This document shows positions 26,735 to 36,470 of a DNA stretch of 64,000 nucleotides, piece by piece. The notes below the pieces were generated by a model. That model saw only the letters and a list, made by a program, of their open reading frames with translations. It did not search any database and was not told the origin of the DNA. The DNA comes from UBA6627 sp965248675. GTDB lineage: Bacteria > Chloroflexota > Dehalococcoidia > UBA2979. The DNA lies in NCBI GenBank assembly GCA_965248675.1, contig CBDFJZ010000008.1, positions 1,798,001-1,862,000 on the forward strand. The letters run 5' to 3'. A program made the translations under genes and the position numbers. Within the stretch, counting starts at the first letter, position 1; each line of letters starts with the position of its first letter.

Positions 26735-27184
26735 CTACGCCGAGTTCGCGAAGAGACGGCTTAGCCTGACGGAGTACACATAGCCATCCCATTCGGCCTC
26801 GATGAGTCTCCGCAGCGTCTTGCTAATCTGCGGCGCGAGGTGCGATAGGTCTTTCGCTTGACCCGCTAACACCGCCTCGCCTCGACCCATGATCTTGCCA
26901 CTGATCGTCAGCGCGATGGTTGGGTCGCGACGGAGGTTGCCTAGCAAGGCAGACTTCGGCGACGCAGAGAAGTAGAAGATGCCGTCGGCGCAACCCGCGA
27001 CGACGATGGCCGCATGTGGTTTGCCATCACGCCCTACCGTCGCGATGGTCATGCCCCCGTCCTCGTTTGAGTAGTCCTGCACCTCTTTGGCATCCCATCG
27101 GTGGGTTTCGAAGAGACTGCGCGTGAACTCGCTTGCCTCTGCAATGGAATCATCGATGGTTTGTTGCAGATCTTCGCGTGACAT
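26735..27184 (-). CDS. Pyridoxamine 5'-phosphate oxidase-like (FMN split-barrel) protein
   Basis: The 149-residue protein has the split-barrel flavin-binding pattern: MTIATVGRDGKPHAAIVV, then GIFYFSASPKSALLGNLRRD and PTIALTISGKIMGRGEAVLAG. The ends are short, so it belongs to the small general-stress/F420- or FMN-binding group rather than to PdxH itself. I chose the ATG at 27184, preceded by AAAGGCGAG. It sits alone between the intact lhr gene and a displaced copy of the lhr 3' end, which suggests it arrived by insertion. Confidence 0.8.
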   Translation of the reverse strand: MSREDLQQTIDDSIAEASEFTRSLFETHRWDAKEVQDYSNEDGGMTIATVGRDGKPHAAIVVAGCADGIFYFSASPKSALLGNLRRDPTIALTISGKIMGRGEAVLAGQAKDLSHLAPQISKTLRRLIEAEWDGYVYSVRLSRLFANSA

Positions 27185-27284
27185 CCGCTCGCCTTTGCTA
27201 GTCGCGGCAGGTTGTCCGAGAGCGGTCGAGCACCTCGATCTAGAACCGCCACATCCCCGCGCGGGCCCTTCGGGCCAGTTTGCG

Positions 27285-30200
27285 TCAGTTCGAGGTGGCC
27301 GCCAGCGCCGCCTCACCTAGCCCCACCACCTGTGCAGCAGCCGTCGCCGGCAACACCCCATCCACGAGGTCAAACGACCGCCCCGACTGCTTCGGCACCC
27401 GCGGCCCCGGCAACACCACGCCCGTCAGGTTCGCCGGGTCGACCGCCGAGATCGTCACCCGGTCTCCCGAGGTCGGTTCGCGCCGGATCTTCCGCAGCAA
27501 CGTCAGCGCCTCGGGCAGTGCGTATTGTTCGCCGGCGAAGCCGGTGACGAAGCGGCCGCCGCGGATCACGCCGCGCGCCTCGAGGCGGCGCATCGCGCGC
27601 AACACCTCGCGCCACGGCACCGTGAACGGCTCCAGCGGGTAGAGGTCGCGGAACACCACGCCGTAGCGCTGCAGCATCACGTCGGCCACCTGCTCCGCGA
27701 GGTCCTCGATGTCGGCACGGTCGAGGGGTTCGCCATCTTCCGAGGTGGGTGCTTCCACCGGTGACCAGCGCCCGGGCGGGCCGCCGCCGGCGAACAGACC
27801 GCCTCGGAGGTAGCTCGACGAGCGCCGTCCGTGCCGTCGGCCGCTCCGCTTCCGCCCACATGCGATCTCGCGCAGGCCCTGGAAACCGTCCGAGGTCACC
27901 AGACCGGCGCCGATCAGCTCGCGCAGCCCGCGCTCCACGTCCGTCGTGAGGCGGCGCGTGCCGCCCACCAGCTCGTCGAAGAACAGCGCGCCGCGCTGCT
28001 GCAGCAGCGCAAGGATCTCGGCGCCGGCGCCGGCCTCGGGGATGGCGGGCTCGGGCGCGTTCGGGGTCGACCGCACAGCCGCCACGAGGCCGAACAGCGC
28101 CGTCCTCGGTGCGAGCGTGACCGGCGTCGCGCGTGTCGCGGCGGCCGTACCGGTCCGCGGGGCAGGGGACTCTCCCTCCTCGGCGGGCGGTGCGGCACGG
28201 CGGGTGGTGAGGCGCGTCCACGCCACCTCGCCCGCCAGGCACAGTTCGTCGAGCCAGCCTGGCTCGTAGTACTTCATCCGCGCCTTCAGCAAATCCTCTT
28301 CCCACGCCGATGCAGGCGCCTCGAAGCCCTGGAGGCGCGCGATCAACTGCCGTAGACCGCCGCGGCCTTCGACCTGCGTGGCGGGCACGAGGTGCTGCCA
28401 GCCGAGCAGCGCGCGCATGTAGTCCTGCCGCGACACCGGATCGATCTCGCTGCGCAGCCGATCGAGGGTGTAGCGATGGATCCGCGCCAGCAGCCGCCGG
28501 TCGCACCACTCCTCGGCCGCCACCTGCGGAGTAAACCGTCCCCGCAGCACGTATCCGCTCGCCTCCGCCATCGCGAGCCCGTGCTCGACGTCGCGCTCCT
28601 CGAGGCCACTCCGCGCCGCCAGCTCCGCCACCGTTGTCGGCGGCAGCAGCTCCGCATGCCCGCGCAGCAGCCGCACACGCGCCGCCTCGCGATGCTCCAC
28701 CGGCAACCGCGCGTTCTCCGGCACGTCGATCGTGCCGAGGTCGGCGTCCGGAAACAGCAGCCGCACCGCCTCGATCTGTTCGACAGCGAACCAGACCGTC
28801 GCTCCGTCTTCCGAGGATGTCTCGAGCGAAGCGGCGCGCCCACCTGCGGCCAGCTCGCTCAGCCACTGATCCCACTCCGCCGAGTACGGTTCCGCGATCG
28901 CCACGAGGCCGAGCAGCGCGTCGTGCACCTCCTCGGCGTCGCGCGGCGCCGGCCACGCCTCGTCCGCCACGCGGGCGATCGCGTCGATGTCGAGCGCGCC
29001 GAGGTCCTGCGCGCTCTCAGGCAGGCCGCGCCGCAGCGTCACGGCGCGCGTCCGCCGCTCCTCGATCGGCGCGTCGTCGAGGTAGGTGTACGGCCGCCCG
29101 CTGACGATCTCGTGCGCCATCGGCGACGGCTCGGTCGTGTCGCGCGCGTGGAGGCGGATCTCGCCCGCCTCGACGCGCGTCAGGACCGCCTCGAGGCCCT
29201 CGACGTCCATCGCCTCCTGCAGACAGTCGTGCATCGTCTGGCGCAGCAGCGGGTGGTCTGGCATCTCGAGCGCGCCGGTGACGTTCTCCTGGCAGCCGAC
29301 CTGCTCCGGGAAGACGCTCGCCATCAGGTCGTCGGCGCGCATCCGCTGGATGAAGGGCGGCACGCGCTTACCCCCTCGCTGCCTCGTCACGGCGAGCGCG
29401 CGGCTCGTGTTCCAGCGCCAGCGGGTGGGAAAGAGCGGCACGTAGAACACGGAGTCACGCACCGCTTCGCGGGCGTTGCGCGTCGTCACCCAGTCGTAGG
29501 TCTCCTCGAGCGGCCACGAGTGCTGCGGCCCCGCCGAGAGCAGGATCGAGTCGTCGTTCGCCGCCGCTTGCAGCTCGAAGTCGAAGCTCACGCAGAAGCG
29601 CTTCCGCAACGCGAGCCCCCACGCCCGGTTGATGCGTTGCCCGAACGGCGCGTGTACGACGAGCTGCATCCCCCCGCCGTCGTCGAAGAAGCGCTCGAAG
29701 ACGACGTCCTCGTCCGAGGGCACCACCCCGAGGCCGTCGCGCGTCGCGCGCAGATAGTCGAGGATCTGCTGCGCGCCGATCTCCGGTAGCGCGCAGTCTT
29801 CGGCCAGCCACTGCCGCCGCTCCTCGCCACTCATCGAGGCGTCCGCGAGCGATGCGGCGACGTCGCGCCGCAGCCGGCCGACCTCCTCGGAGAGTTCGAT
29901 CGTGCGCCCGGGCGCCTCGCCGAGCCAGAACGGGATCGTTGGCGGCGCGCCCTGCGCGTTGACGACCCGGACCGTCGTCGGATCGACGCGGGTGATCCGC
30001 CAGCTCGTCGTTCCGAGGAGGAAGATGTCGCCGGCCGCGGACTCCATCGCGAAGTCCTCGTTGACCGAGCCGACCGTGATGTCCTCGGGCTCCGCGATCA
30101 CGCGGTAGTCGCCCATCTCTGGGATCGTGCCGCCATTCGTGAGCGCCGTCAGCCGCGCCGCCCGTCGAGGGCGTAGCACGCCGTTGATCCGGTCGCGGTG

Positions 30201-31673
30201 GATCAGCGCCGGCGACCGCCCCGCGCCCTCGCCGACACCGGTGGCGAGCATCTCGAGGATCTCCTCGTAAGCGTCGCGCTCGAGGTCCGCGTAGGGCGCG
30301 GCACGCCGGATCAGGGCGAGTAGTCCGTCCTCGCTCCACTCCTCGGCGGCGGCGACCTCGGCGACGATCTGCTGCGCCAACACGTCCAGCGGCGCTACCG
30401 GCTGGTGGATGCGGTCGAGGTGCCCGGCACGAACGCCTCGGACGAGCGCCGCGCACTCCACGAGCTGATCGCGCGTCGTCGGATAGAGCTGCCCATGCGG
30501 CCGCAGACCGAGCGCGTGGCCCGACCGCCCGACCCGCTGCAAGAACGTCGCGATGCTCCCCGGCGACCCGATCTGGCAGACCAGGTCGATGCTCCCGATG
30601 TCGATCCCCAGCTCGAGCGAAGCGGTTGCCACGAGCGCCTGCAAATCGCCGGCCTTCAGCCGCTGTTCGACGCGCAGCCGCCGCTCCTTGGACAGGCTGC
30701 CGTGGTGGCTCGCCACCGCGTCCTCACCGAGGCGTTTGCTCAGCTCGTGCGCCGCGCGCTCGGACAGCGAGCGCGTATTCACGAAGATCAGCGTCGTGTG
30801 GTGCTGCCGAATCTGCTCGGCGAGCTGGTCGTAGATGTCCGACATCTGCTCGCGCGGCGGCACCGCCTCCAGGTCGCTCGGCGGCACGCTCACGTGGATC
30901 TCGATGTCCCGCTGGTGCCCCAGGTTCGCGATCTCACACTCGCGATCGGTCCCCACGAGGAAGCGCGCGATCTCCTCGATCGGCCGCTGCGTCGCCGACA
31001 GCCCGATCCGCGCCGGCCGCGCCCCCGCGGCCTCACCGACCCGCGCCTCGGCAATCAGGTGATCGAGGCGGGCGAGCGTGAGCGCCAGGTGCGTCCCCCG
31101 CCGATCCCGCGCCAGCGAGTGGATCTCGTCGACGATCACCGTCCGCACTCCGGTCAGCGTCGCCCGCGCCCTCATCGCCGTCACCATCAGGTACAGCGAC
31201 TCGGGCGTCGTGATCAGGATGTGCGGCGGCCGCCGCACCATCTTCTGGCGTTCCGACTGCGGTGTATCGCCGGTCCGGACGCCAGTCGTGATCGGCGGCA
31301 GCTCGTAGCCGAGCTCCTCCGCGATCTCGCGGATCTCCGCCAGCGGCTCCTCGAGGTTGCGCTCGATGTCGTTCCCCAGCGCCTTCAGCGGCGAGATGTA
31401 GACAATCTCGGTGCCCTCGGGAAGCTCTCCAGCCTCGGCCTGCCGGATCAGCCGGTCGATCCCGACGAGGAACGCCGCCAGCGTCTTCCCCGACCCGGTC
31501 GGCGCCGCCAGCAGCGTGTCCCGCCCCTCGAGGATCGTCGGCCACCCCGCGAACTGAGCGTCCGTCGGTGCCTCGAACCGCCGCTCGAACCACGTCCGAA
31601 CCGCCGGATGAAACGCCTCGAGGATGGGCGTCGCCTCGGAAGGTGGTGTCGCCTCGGGAGTTGCGGTCGTCAT
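27285..31673 (-). CDS. lhr: Lhr-type ATP-dependent DNA/RNA helicase
   Basis: The 1,462-residue superfamily 2 helicase has motif I APTGSGKTLAAFL (about residue 59), motif II VDEIHSLARDRRGTHLALTL (about residue 181) and motif III GLSATQRP. Late motifs are TASLELGIDIGSIDLVCQ and FLQRVGRSGHALG. After the helicase core come the Lhr winged-helix and core domains and a long C-terminal extension, as in the full-length Lhr of actinobacteria and others, which repairs DNA lesions and translocates 3'-5'. There is no sign of disruption over 4.4 kb. The last ~72 codons are duplicated 861 bases downstream. Confidence 0.92.
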   Translation of the reverse strand: MTTATPEATPPSEATPILEAFHPAVRTWFERRFEAPTDAQFAGWPTILEGRDTLLAAPTGSGKTLAAFLVGIDRLIRQAEAGELPEGTEIVYISPLKALGNDIERNLEEPLAEIREIAEELGYELPPITTGVRTGDTPQSERQKMVRRPPHILITTPESLYLMVTAMRARATLTGVRTVIVDEIHSLARDRRGTHLALTLARLDHLIAEARVGEAAGARPARIGLSATQRPIEEIARFLVGTDRECEIANLGHQRDIEIHVSVPPSDLEAVPPREQMSDIYDQLAEQIRQHHTTLIFVNTRSLSERAAHELSKRLGEDAVASHHGSLSKERRLRVEQRLKAGDLQALVATASLELGIDIGSIDLVCQIGSPGSIATFLQRVGRSGHALGLRPHGQLYPTTRDQLVECAALVRGVRAGHLDRIHQPVAPLDVLAQQIVAEVAAAEEWSEDGLLALIRRAAPYADLERDAYEEILEMLATGVGEGAGRSPALIHRDRINGVLRPRRAARLTALTNGGTIPEMGDYRVIAEPEDITVGSVNEDFAMESAAGDIFLLGTTSWRITRVDPTTVRVVNAQGAPPTIPFWLGEAPGRTIELSEEVGRLRRDVAASLADASMSGEERRQWLAEDCALPEIGAQQILDYLRATRDGLGVVPSDEDVVFERFFDDGGGMQLVVHAPFGQRINRAWGLALRKRFCVSFDFELQAAANDDSILLSAGPQHSWPLEETYDWVTTRNAREAVRDSVFYVPLFPTRWRWNTSRALAVTRQRGGKRVPPFIQRMRADDLMASVFPEQVGCQENVTGALEMPDHPLLRQTMHDCLQEAMDVEGLEAVLTRVEAGEIRLHARDTTEPSPMAHEIVSGRPYTYLDDAPIEERRTRAVTLRRGLPESAQDLGALDIDAIARVADEAWPAPRDAEEVHDALLGLVAIAEPYSAEWDQWLSELAAGGRAASLETSSEDGATVWFAVEQIEAVRLLFPDADLGTIDVPENARLPVEHREAARVRLLRGHAELLPPTTVAELAARSGLEERDVEHGLAMAEASGYVLRGRFTPQVAAEEWCDRRLLARIHRYTLDRLRSEIDPVSRQDYMRALLGWQHLVPATQVEGRGGLRQLIARLQGFEAPASAWEEDLLKARMKYYEPGWLDELCLAGEVAWTRLTTRRAAPPAEEGESPAPRTGTAAATRATPVTLAPRTALFGLVAAVRSTPNAPEPAIPEAGAGAEILALLQQRGALFFDELVGGTRRLTTDVERGLRELIGAGLVTSDGFQGLREIACGRKRSGRRHGRRSSSYLRGGLFAGGGPPGRWSPVEAPTSEDGEPLDRADIEDLAEQVADVMLQRYGVVFRDLYPLEPFTVPWREVLRAMRRLEARGVIRGGRFVTGFAGEQYALPEALTLLRKIRREPTSGDRVTISAVDPANLTGVVLPGPRVPKQSGRSFDLVDGVLPATAAAQVVGLGEAALAATSN

Positions 31674-31757
31674 CGGGCCCTCCCTGGCACGACGTCAGAA
31701 CATGCGTGCGAAGCAGGATAGCGCAGGGGACTAGGCGAGGCTCCGGGCGGGGTCCTG

Positions 31758-34055
31758 TCACGGGGACAAGCGACCTCGGTCGACCGCTTTTAGCTCTGCA
31801 TTAGCGGTCTTGAGACTGTTCTGCGCCGTCGCCCAGTCGGCAGGGTAGTCGTCTTCCGTGTACACGCGGAGCGCGGACTCGAAGGCCGCGATCGCCAAAC
31901 CGAGGTTCTGCGCGCGGTCTCCGGTGGGGAGGTCTGCGTAGACGCTTCCGAGGTTGTTCTGCGCCATCGCCCAATCGACGGGGTAGTCGTCTTCCGTGTG
32001 CACGCGGAGCGCGGACTCGAAGGCCGTGATCGCCAAACCGAGGTTCTGCGCGCGGTCTCCGGTGGGGAGTTCTGCGTAGACGCTTCCGAAGTTGTTCTGC
32101 GCCGTCGCCCAAACGGCGGGGTAGTCGTCTTCCGTGAGCACGCGGAGCGTGGCTTGGTAGGAATCGGTCGCCAAACCGAGGTTCTGTGCGCGGTCACCCG
32201 TGGGGAGGCTTGCGTAGGCGTTTCCGAGGTTGTTCTGAGCCATCGCCCAGTCAGCGGGGTAGTCGTCTTCTGTGTGCACGCGGAGCGCGGACTCGAAGGC
32301 CGTGATCGCCAAACCGAGGTTCTGCGCGCGGTCTCCGGTGGGGAGTTCTGCGTAGACGTTTCCGAGGTTGTTCTGCGCTGTCGCCCAAGCGGCGGGGTAG
32401 TCGTCTTCCGTGAGCACGCGGAGCGCGGCTTGGTACGAGTCGACCGCCAGCCCGAGGTTCTGCGCGCGGTCACGCGCGGGGAGGCTTGCGTAGGCGAGTC
32501 CGAGGTTGTTCTGCGCCATCGCCCAGCTCATTGGGTCTTCGTTCCGCTCGGCTCTAGAAGCCGAAGCGGACGCCAGTTCCAGTCGCAGTGTGGCGAAGCC
32601 ACGTCTTGTCAAGAACTCGGTGACGTTCTCTGCCTCGGTCAGACCAAACCGAGGTTGCATCGAGAGACCGACCGCATCCTGCCAACGTCCGGACTCGAGG
32701 AAATGGTGGTGAGCCTCGATCCACGGCAATACGTCCTCGACGGTGCGGGCTTCGTTTCCGCTCGGGACGTTGAAGCTCAGCCAGGCCCTGGCAGCTTGGC
32801 TGTGAGCGTCGGTACGGTCCGCGCCGTCGCCGAGCAAGTAACGCTGAAGCTGAGGATGCAGGGTATAGCGTGGCTCGCCGCGACCATCGTTTCGCGGTTC
32901 AACGAGCGAGCGCGCCCGCAGCGCGGCGAGCGCTTGGCGAGTCCCGCGCTCGTCTGCCGGATCGCCGTCTACACCGAGCGAGAACCGCAACGCCTGGAGC
33001 GGGACCGGCAGCCGGAAGACAGCCATCGCCGACAGCAGACGCCCCGCATCGGAGTTGGAAACGTGCGCTAGCTGATTCGAAAGCAGCTGATCGCCTTCCG
33101 GCGTCAAGAGCTGAGCCTGGTCGAGCAGATGCGCCGCGTCCCGATGTTCGTCACTCGCGATTGCCGCGGCGTGAACGAGCCAGAGTGGTGTGCCGTCCAC
33201 GCGCCGGGCGATCTCGTCGAGCTGGTCGTCCGTGCCATCCACGCCGTTGTCGCGTAGGAGCCGTCGGGCGTCGGCTCCGCGCAGGCCGGTGAGTTCCGGC
33301 TGGTGGCAGGAGGCGGCCCCAGCGTCCGCAAGCCCAGATGGGCGCTCGCGGCTGGTCAGAATTACGACGCTGCGGTGCGTCTTGCGATCGAGTGCACGGA
33401 TCAGCTGCTCGTATCGGACATCCACGAACGTTCCCGGGGGCATGTCTCCCTCGGGGACGTAGAGTTCCTCGACGTTGTCCAGGACGATGAGTAGCCGCCG
33501 GTTCGTCAGCGCATTGATCAGTAGATCGATGCGCTCGTGAGGTGTGAGCGCTGCGAATTTGGCGTCCGCGAACCCAGGGTTGGCAAACCGGATAAGTTGG
33601 CTGATGGCGAGGTCGAATGGCAGCGGAGGATCGCGGCGGCAGTTCAGCCAGTACCAATCGTCGAACGGTCGGCGGAACGGTGGTGGCCACGATCGCGCGC
33701 CGGCGCCCTCCACGAGCCGAGCGGCCAGCAGCGACTTTCCGACGCCCGCCGGACCGATCAGTCCGACGATCCGAGATTCCCTCTTCCGGACGTGTCTCGT
33801 CAGTTCGCGCACCTGGTCGTGCCGGCCGACAAAACGGCTGGCGTCCGGCATCGCCGACGGGATCGGCGGCAGAGCTTCCCTCTCACGTTCGTCCTTGCTG
33901 ATTGCGCGGCGCCACGCGCCGCGGAGCCCCGCCCAGATCGCTCGGCGAAGAACCCCGGCGGTTGCGGAAACCACGGAGAGGACCAGCCCCCCGATGACCG
34001 TGACGAGAATGAGTCCCTGAACGGTGGTCGGATCGATCTCCGTGATAGCGTCCAT
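31758..34055 (-). CDS. Membrane-anchored STAND NTPase with TPR repeats
   Basis: About 765 residues. A short N-terminus with one membrane span (ILVTVIGGLVLSVVSATAG) leads to a STAND/NB-ARC ATPase with Walker A LIGPAGVGKSLLAARL (about residue 103), Walker B RLLIVLDNVEEL (about 190) and the sensor SVVILTSRE. A helical region follows, then six TPR-like units of 46 residues carrying AQNNLG and TGDRAQNLGLA. STAND proteins are ligand-triggered switches that oligomerise; several act in phage defence, but no effector domain is visible, so signalling is equally possible. I start at 34055 (MDAITEIDPTT); the frame is open further upstream without family-like sequence. Confidence 0.8.
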   Translation of the reverse strand: MDAITEIDPTTVQGLILVTVIGGLVLSVVSATAGVLRRAIWAGLRGAWRRAISKDEREREALPPIPSAMPDASRFVGRHDQVRELTRHVRKRESRIVGLIGPAGVGKSLLAARLVEGAGARSWPPPFRRPFDDWYWLNCRRDPPLPFDLAISQLIRFANPGFADAKFAALTPHERIDLLINALTNRRLLIVLDNVEELYVPEGDMPPGTFVDVRYEQLIRALDRKTHRSVVILTSRERPSGLADAGAASCHQPELTGLRGADARRLLRDNGVDGTDDQLDEIARRVDGTPLWLVHAAAIASDEHRDAAHLLDQAQLLTPEGDQLLSNQLAHVSNSDAGRLLSAMAVFRLPVPLQALRFSLGVDGDPADERGTRQALAALRARSLVEPRNDGRGEPRYTLHPQLQRYLLGDGADRTDAHSQAARAWLSFNVPSGNEARTVEDVLPWIEAHHHFLESGRWQDAVGLSMQPRFGLTEAENVTEFLTRRGFATLRLELASASASRAERNEDPMSWAMAQNNLGLAYASLPARDRAQNLGLAVDSYQAALRVLTEDDYPAAWATAQNNLGNVYAELPTGDRAQNLGLAITAFESALRVHTEDDYPADWAMAQNNLGNAYASLPTGDRAQNLGLATDSYQATLRVLTEDDYPAVWATAQNNFGSVYAELPTGDRAQNLGLAITAFESALRVHTEDDYPVDWAMAQNNLGSVYADLPTGDRAQNLGLAIAAFESALRVYTEDDYPADWATAQNSLKTANAELKAVDRGRLSP
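31800..32540 (-). repeat. 138-bp in-gene tandem repeats encoding TPR units
   Basis: Five boundaries marked by GTAGTCGTCTTC recur every 138 bases, giving six units in the STAND gene, the first and last degenerate. Units alternate between a SYQAALRV/LTEDD type and an AFESALRV/HTEDD type, so part of the array has a 276-bp period. The near identity at DNA level points to recent unequal recombination or gene conversion. Confidence 0.85.
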
Positions 34056-34206
34056 AGCGGCATCATGGCATAGCGCTAGCCTCTTTCGGCTCGGCCGAGT
34101 GCCGCCCTCAAGCCTTCCCGGACTGCCGCTGCAGTCTAGCGGCGTTGACCGCCCATGCCCCCAGTCCCTACCGTCCGCGATAGCTAGCTCCGAGGAAGGC
34201 AACCCA

Positions 34207-35160
34207 ATGACCCTGCACCCACAGTCCCAGGCGTACCTCGAACAGATGGAGGCACTGGCGCTGGCACCGACGTGGGAGATCGGCGCACAGGCCGCGCGCG
34301 AGCGCATCCGAGCCGCGCTCGACGCCGTACCGCGGGGCCCCGACCTCCCGAGGATCGAAGACCGCACCGTCCCCGGTCCCGCCGGCGACATCCCCGTGCG
34401 CGTCTACTGGCCATCCGAGGAAACCGGACTCCCGATCCTCGTCTGGTTCCATGGCGGCGGCTGGGTGCTCGGTTCACTCGACCAGTCCGATCCGACCTGC
34501 CGCAGGCTGGCGGAGCGCTCGGGCGCGATCGTGATCTCGGTCGATTACCGCATGGCGCCCGAGGACGTCGCGCCCGCCTCTTTCGACGACTGCTCCGCTG
34601 CCACCGCTTGGGCCGCGGAGCATGTCTCCGAGCTCGGTGGCGACGCTTCGAGGATCGCGGTTGGCGGGGATAGCGCCGGCGGGAACCTGGCGGCGGCGGT
34701 GGCGCTGCACGCGCGCGACCACGGCGGACCGGCGATCGCCTACCAGCTCCTCGTCTACCCGGTCACCGACTCTCGGATGGACACCGCGTCGTTCGAGTCG
34801 CGCGCCGAGGGGTTCGGCCTGGGGCGCGAGGCGATGGAGTGGTTCTGGGGGCAGTACGTTCCCGAGGGCGGCGCGGTCAGTCGCGAGGACCCGCGAGTCT
34901 CGCCCGCGCATGCCTCGGATCTGGGGGGGTTGCCGCGCGCGCACGTGATCACAGCCGAGTACGACCCGCTGTGCGACGAGGGCGAAGCGTACGCGGCGCG
35001 GCTCGCGGCCGCCGGCGTGCCGACACGCCTCGACCGCATCGACGGCCACTTGCACGGGTTCTTCGGCAACCCGCACATCTTCGACGCCGGTGACGCCTCG
35101 ATCAGTGAGGCGGCTGCCGAACTACGCGCGGCGCTGGCGGGCGCACCCGCTCCGGCGTAA
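34207..35160 (+). CDS. Alpha/beta hydrolase fold-3 (hormone-sensitive-lipase family) esterase
   Basis: The 317-residue protein has the HSL oxyanion motif WFHGGGWVLGS, the nucleophile in VGGDSAGGNLAAAVA, the acid residue in TAEYDPLCDEGE and the histidine in DGHLHGF. This is a complete catalytic set for a family IV bacterial esterase/lipase acting on short acyl esters. GAGGAAGG lies seven bases before the ATG at 34207, which fixes the start although the frame is open upstream. It is divergent from the STAND gene. Confidence 0.9.
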   Translation: MTLHPQSQAYLEQMEALALAPTWEIGAQAARERIRAALDAVPRGPDLPRIEDRTVPGPAGDIPVRVYWPSEETGLPILVWFHGGGWVLGSLDQSDPTCRRLAERSGAIVISVDYRMAPEDVAPASFDDCSAATAWAAEHVSELGGDASRIAVGGDSAGGNLAAAVALHARDHGGPAIAYQLLVYPVTDSRMDTASFESRAEGFGLGREAMEWFWGQYVPEGGAVSREDPRVSPAHASDLGGLPRAHVITAEYDPLCDEGEAYAARLAAAGVPTRLDRIDGHLHGFFGNPHIFDAGDASISEAAAELRAALAGAPAPA

Positions 35161-35263
35161 TCCGATCCGCCTTGCGCGCTCGGCCTGAGCGTGAGCGGCC
35201 TTCGGCGGAGGCGGGTTGAGCGTTAGGTCGCAGCCGACACAGACTGAGCCGCGGAGGGTCGCG

Positions 35264-35530
35264 ATGGTCGTTGAGCTGATCGCGTTCGCGTTCGCCGCGC
35301 TGGTGATGACCGGGGCGTTCCGCTCGGCGGCGTTCGCCTTCAGCGGCACCGATCGATCCGGACTCCACGCCCTGGCCCAGGACGCGGATGGGATCACGAT
35401 GCTCTCCGCCGAAGAGCTCGATTCGCGGTATCAGCGCCGCCATCGAATGCAACAGGCGGCGCTGTACCTCGCGGCGCTCGGCGTCACGGCGGCGCTGACG
35501 GCGATGATCGTTGGGGCGCTGCTCGCCTGA
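35264..35530 (+). CDS. Small membrane protein, unknown function
   Basis: The 88-residue protein has a hydrophobic N-terminal helix (LIAFAFAALVMTGAFRSAAF) and a second near the C-terminus (LYLAALGVTAALTAMIVGAL). Between them is a charged stretch with RYQRRHRMQ. I start at 35264, preceded by GCGGAGGG. I do not recognise the family. Confidence 0.55.
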   Translation: MVVELIAFAFAALVMTGAFRSAAFAFSGTDRSGLHALAQDADGITMLSAEELDSRYQRRHRMQQAALYLAALGVTAALTAMIVGALLA

Positions 35531-35687
35531 CGCACACGCGCCGTGGCCAACCCTGATCGCCGAAACCGTCGACCAACTGAACGCTACGCGACGGATCGTC
35601 GCGGCCGGATCGGCGTGCTAGCGTCGCGCCTGCCTGCACCTACCGATCAAGCAACCACCGATAGCGACCGAACGAACGGAGCCTGCC

Positions 35688-36470
35688 ATGGGCGACACCG
35701 TCCTCTACGAACGCGAAGGCCGCATCGCGACCATCACCTACAACCGCCCCGAGGCGCTGAACGCGATCAACGGCCAGCTCCGCGCCGACCTCAACGCCGC
35801 CTGGGAGCAGTTCCGGAGTGATGAGGACGCCTGGGTCGGCATCGTGACCGGCGCTGGCCGCGCGTTCAGCGCCGGCGCCGACCTCCGCGACGCGAACCCC
35901 GCCACGCCCGGCACCTTCTGGGAGGTGCCCTCGATGAGCTCGCTCGAGAGCGGCATGGAGGTCTGGAAGCCGGTCATCGCCGCCGTCAACGGCTACTGCC
36001 TCGGCTTTGCGCTCACGCTCGTCTCGGCCTGCGACTTCGTGATCGCCAGCGATCAGGCGCAGTTCGGGTTTCCCGAAGTGCGCATCGGGGTGCCGACGAT
36101 CCAGGGCGCGGTCCGCATGCCGTCTCGCATCGGCTGGCAGAACGCCATGGAGCTGCTCCTCATCGGCGAGCGCGTCGACGCCCAGCGCGCGAAGGAGATG
36201 GGCCTCGCCTGGAAAGTCGTCCCCCACGACGACCTGATAGACGAAGCAAAGGCCCTCGCCGAGCGCCTCCTGCTCTCCGCCCCACTCGCCGTCCGCGCCA
36301 CGAAGGAAGTCGCCCGCCGCGGCCAGCAACTCCCCTTCGTCGACGCGATCCGCTTCGGCGAGACCATGCGCCGCGTCGCCCGCGACACCGCCGACGCCAA
36401 AGTTGGCCCCGCCTCCTTCCGCGACAAAACCACCCCCGCCTGGACCGGCGCCCCTTCGGGGCCCGTCTGA
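35688..36470 (+). CDS. Enoyl-CoA hydratase/isomerase family protein
   Basis: The 260-residue crotonase has VLYEREGRIATITYNRPEAL at the start, GRAFSAGADLRDAN for the first oxyanion segment and AVNGYCLGFALTLVSACDFV for the second, followed by FGFPEVRIGV. It would act on an enoyl-CoA. Its last residues (APSGPV) are encoded by the hairpin GCCCC-TTC-GGGGC at 36450-36462. The C-terminus has thus been overwritten by, or merged with, terminator-like sequence. Confidence 0.88.
   Translation: MGDTVLYEREGRIATITYNRPEALNAINGQLRADLNAAWEQFRSDEDAWVGIVTGAGRAFSAGADLRDANPATPGTFWEVPSMSSLESGMEVWKPVIAAVNGYCLGFALTLVSACDFVIASDQAQFGFPEVRIGVPTIQGAVRMPSRIGWQNAMELLLIGERVDAQRAKEMGLAWKVVPHDDLIDEAKALAERLLLSAPLAVRATKEVARRGQQLPFVDAIRFGETMRRVARDTADAKVGPASFRDKTTPAWTGAPSGPV
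36450..36462 (+). terminator. Hairpin inside the 3' end of the crotonase gene
   Basis: GCCCC-TTC-GGGGC lies eight bases before the end of the stop codon and continues into repeat-like sequence (GACGCTTCGCG twice). The same arrangement is seen after the crotonase at 23800, where TGACGCTTCGC also follows a UUCG hairpin. Confidence 0.45.

Noticed and set aside
30405..31721. A 438-codon plus-strand open frame opposite the lhr helicase core
   Set aside because: The minus strand carries all helicase motifs; the plus-strand frame is composition-driven.
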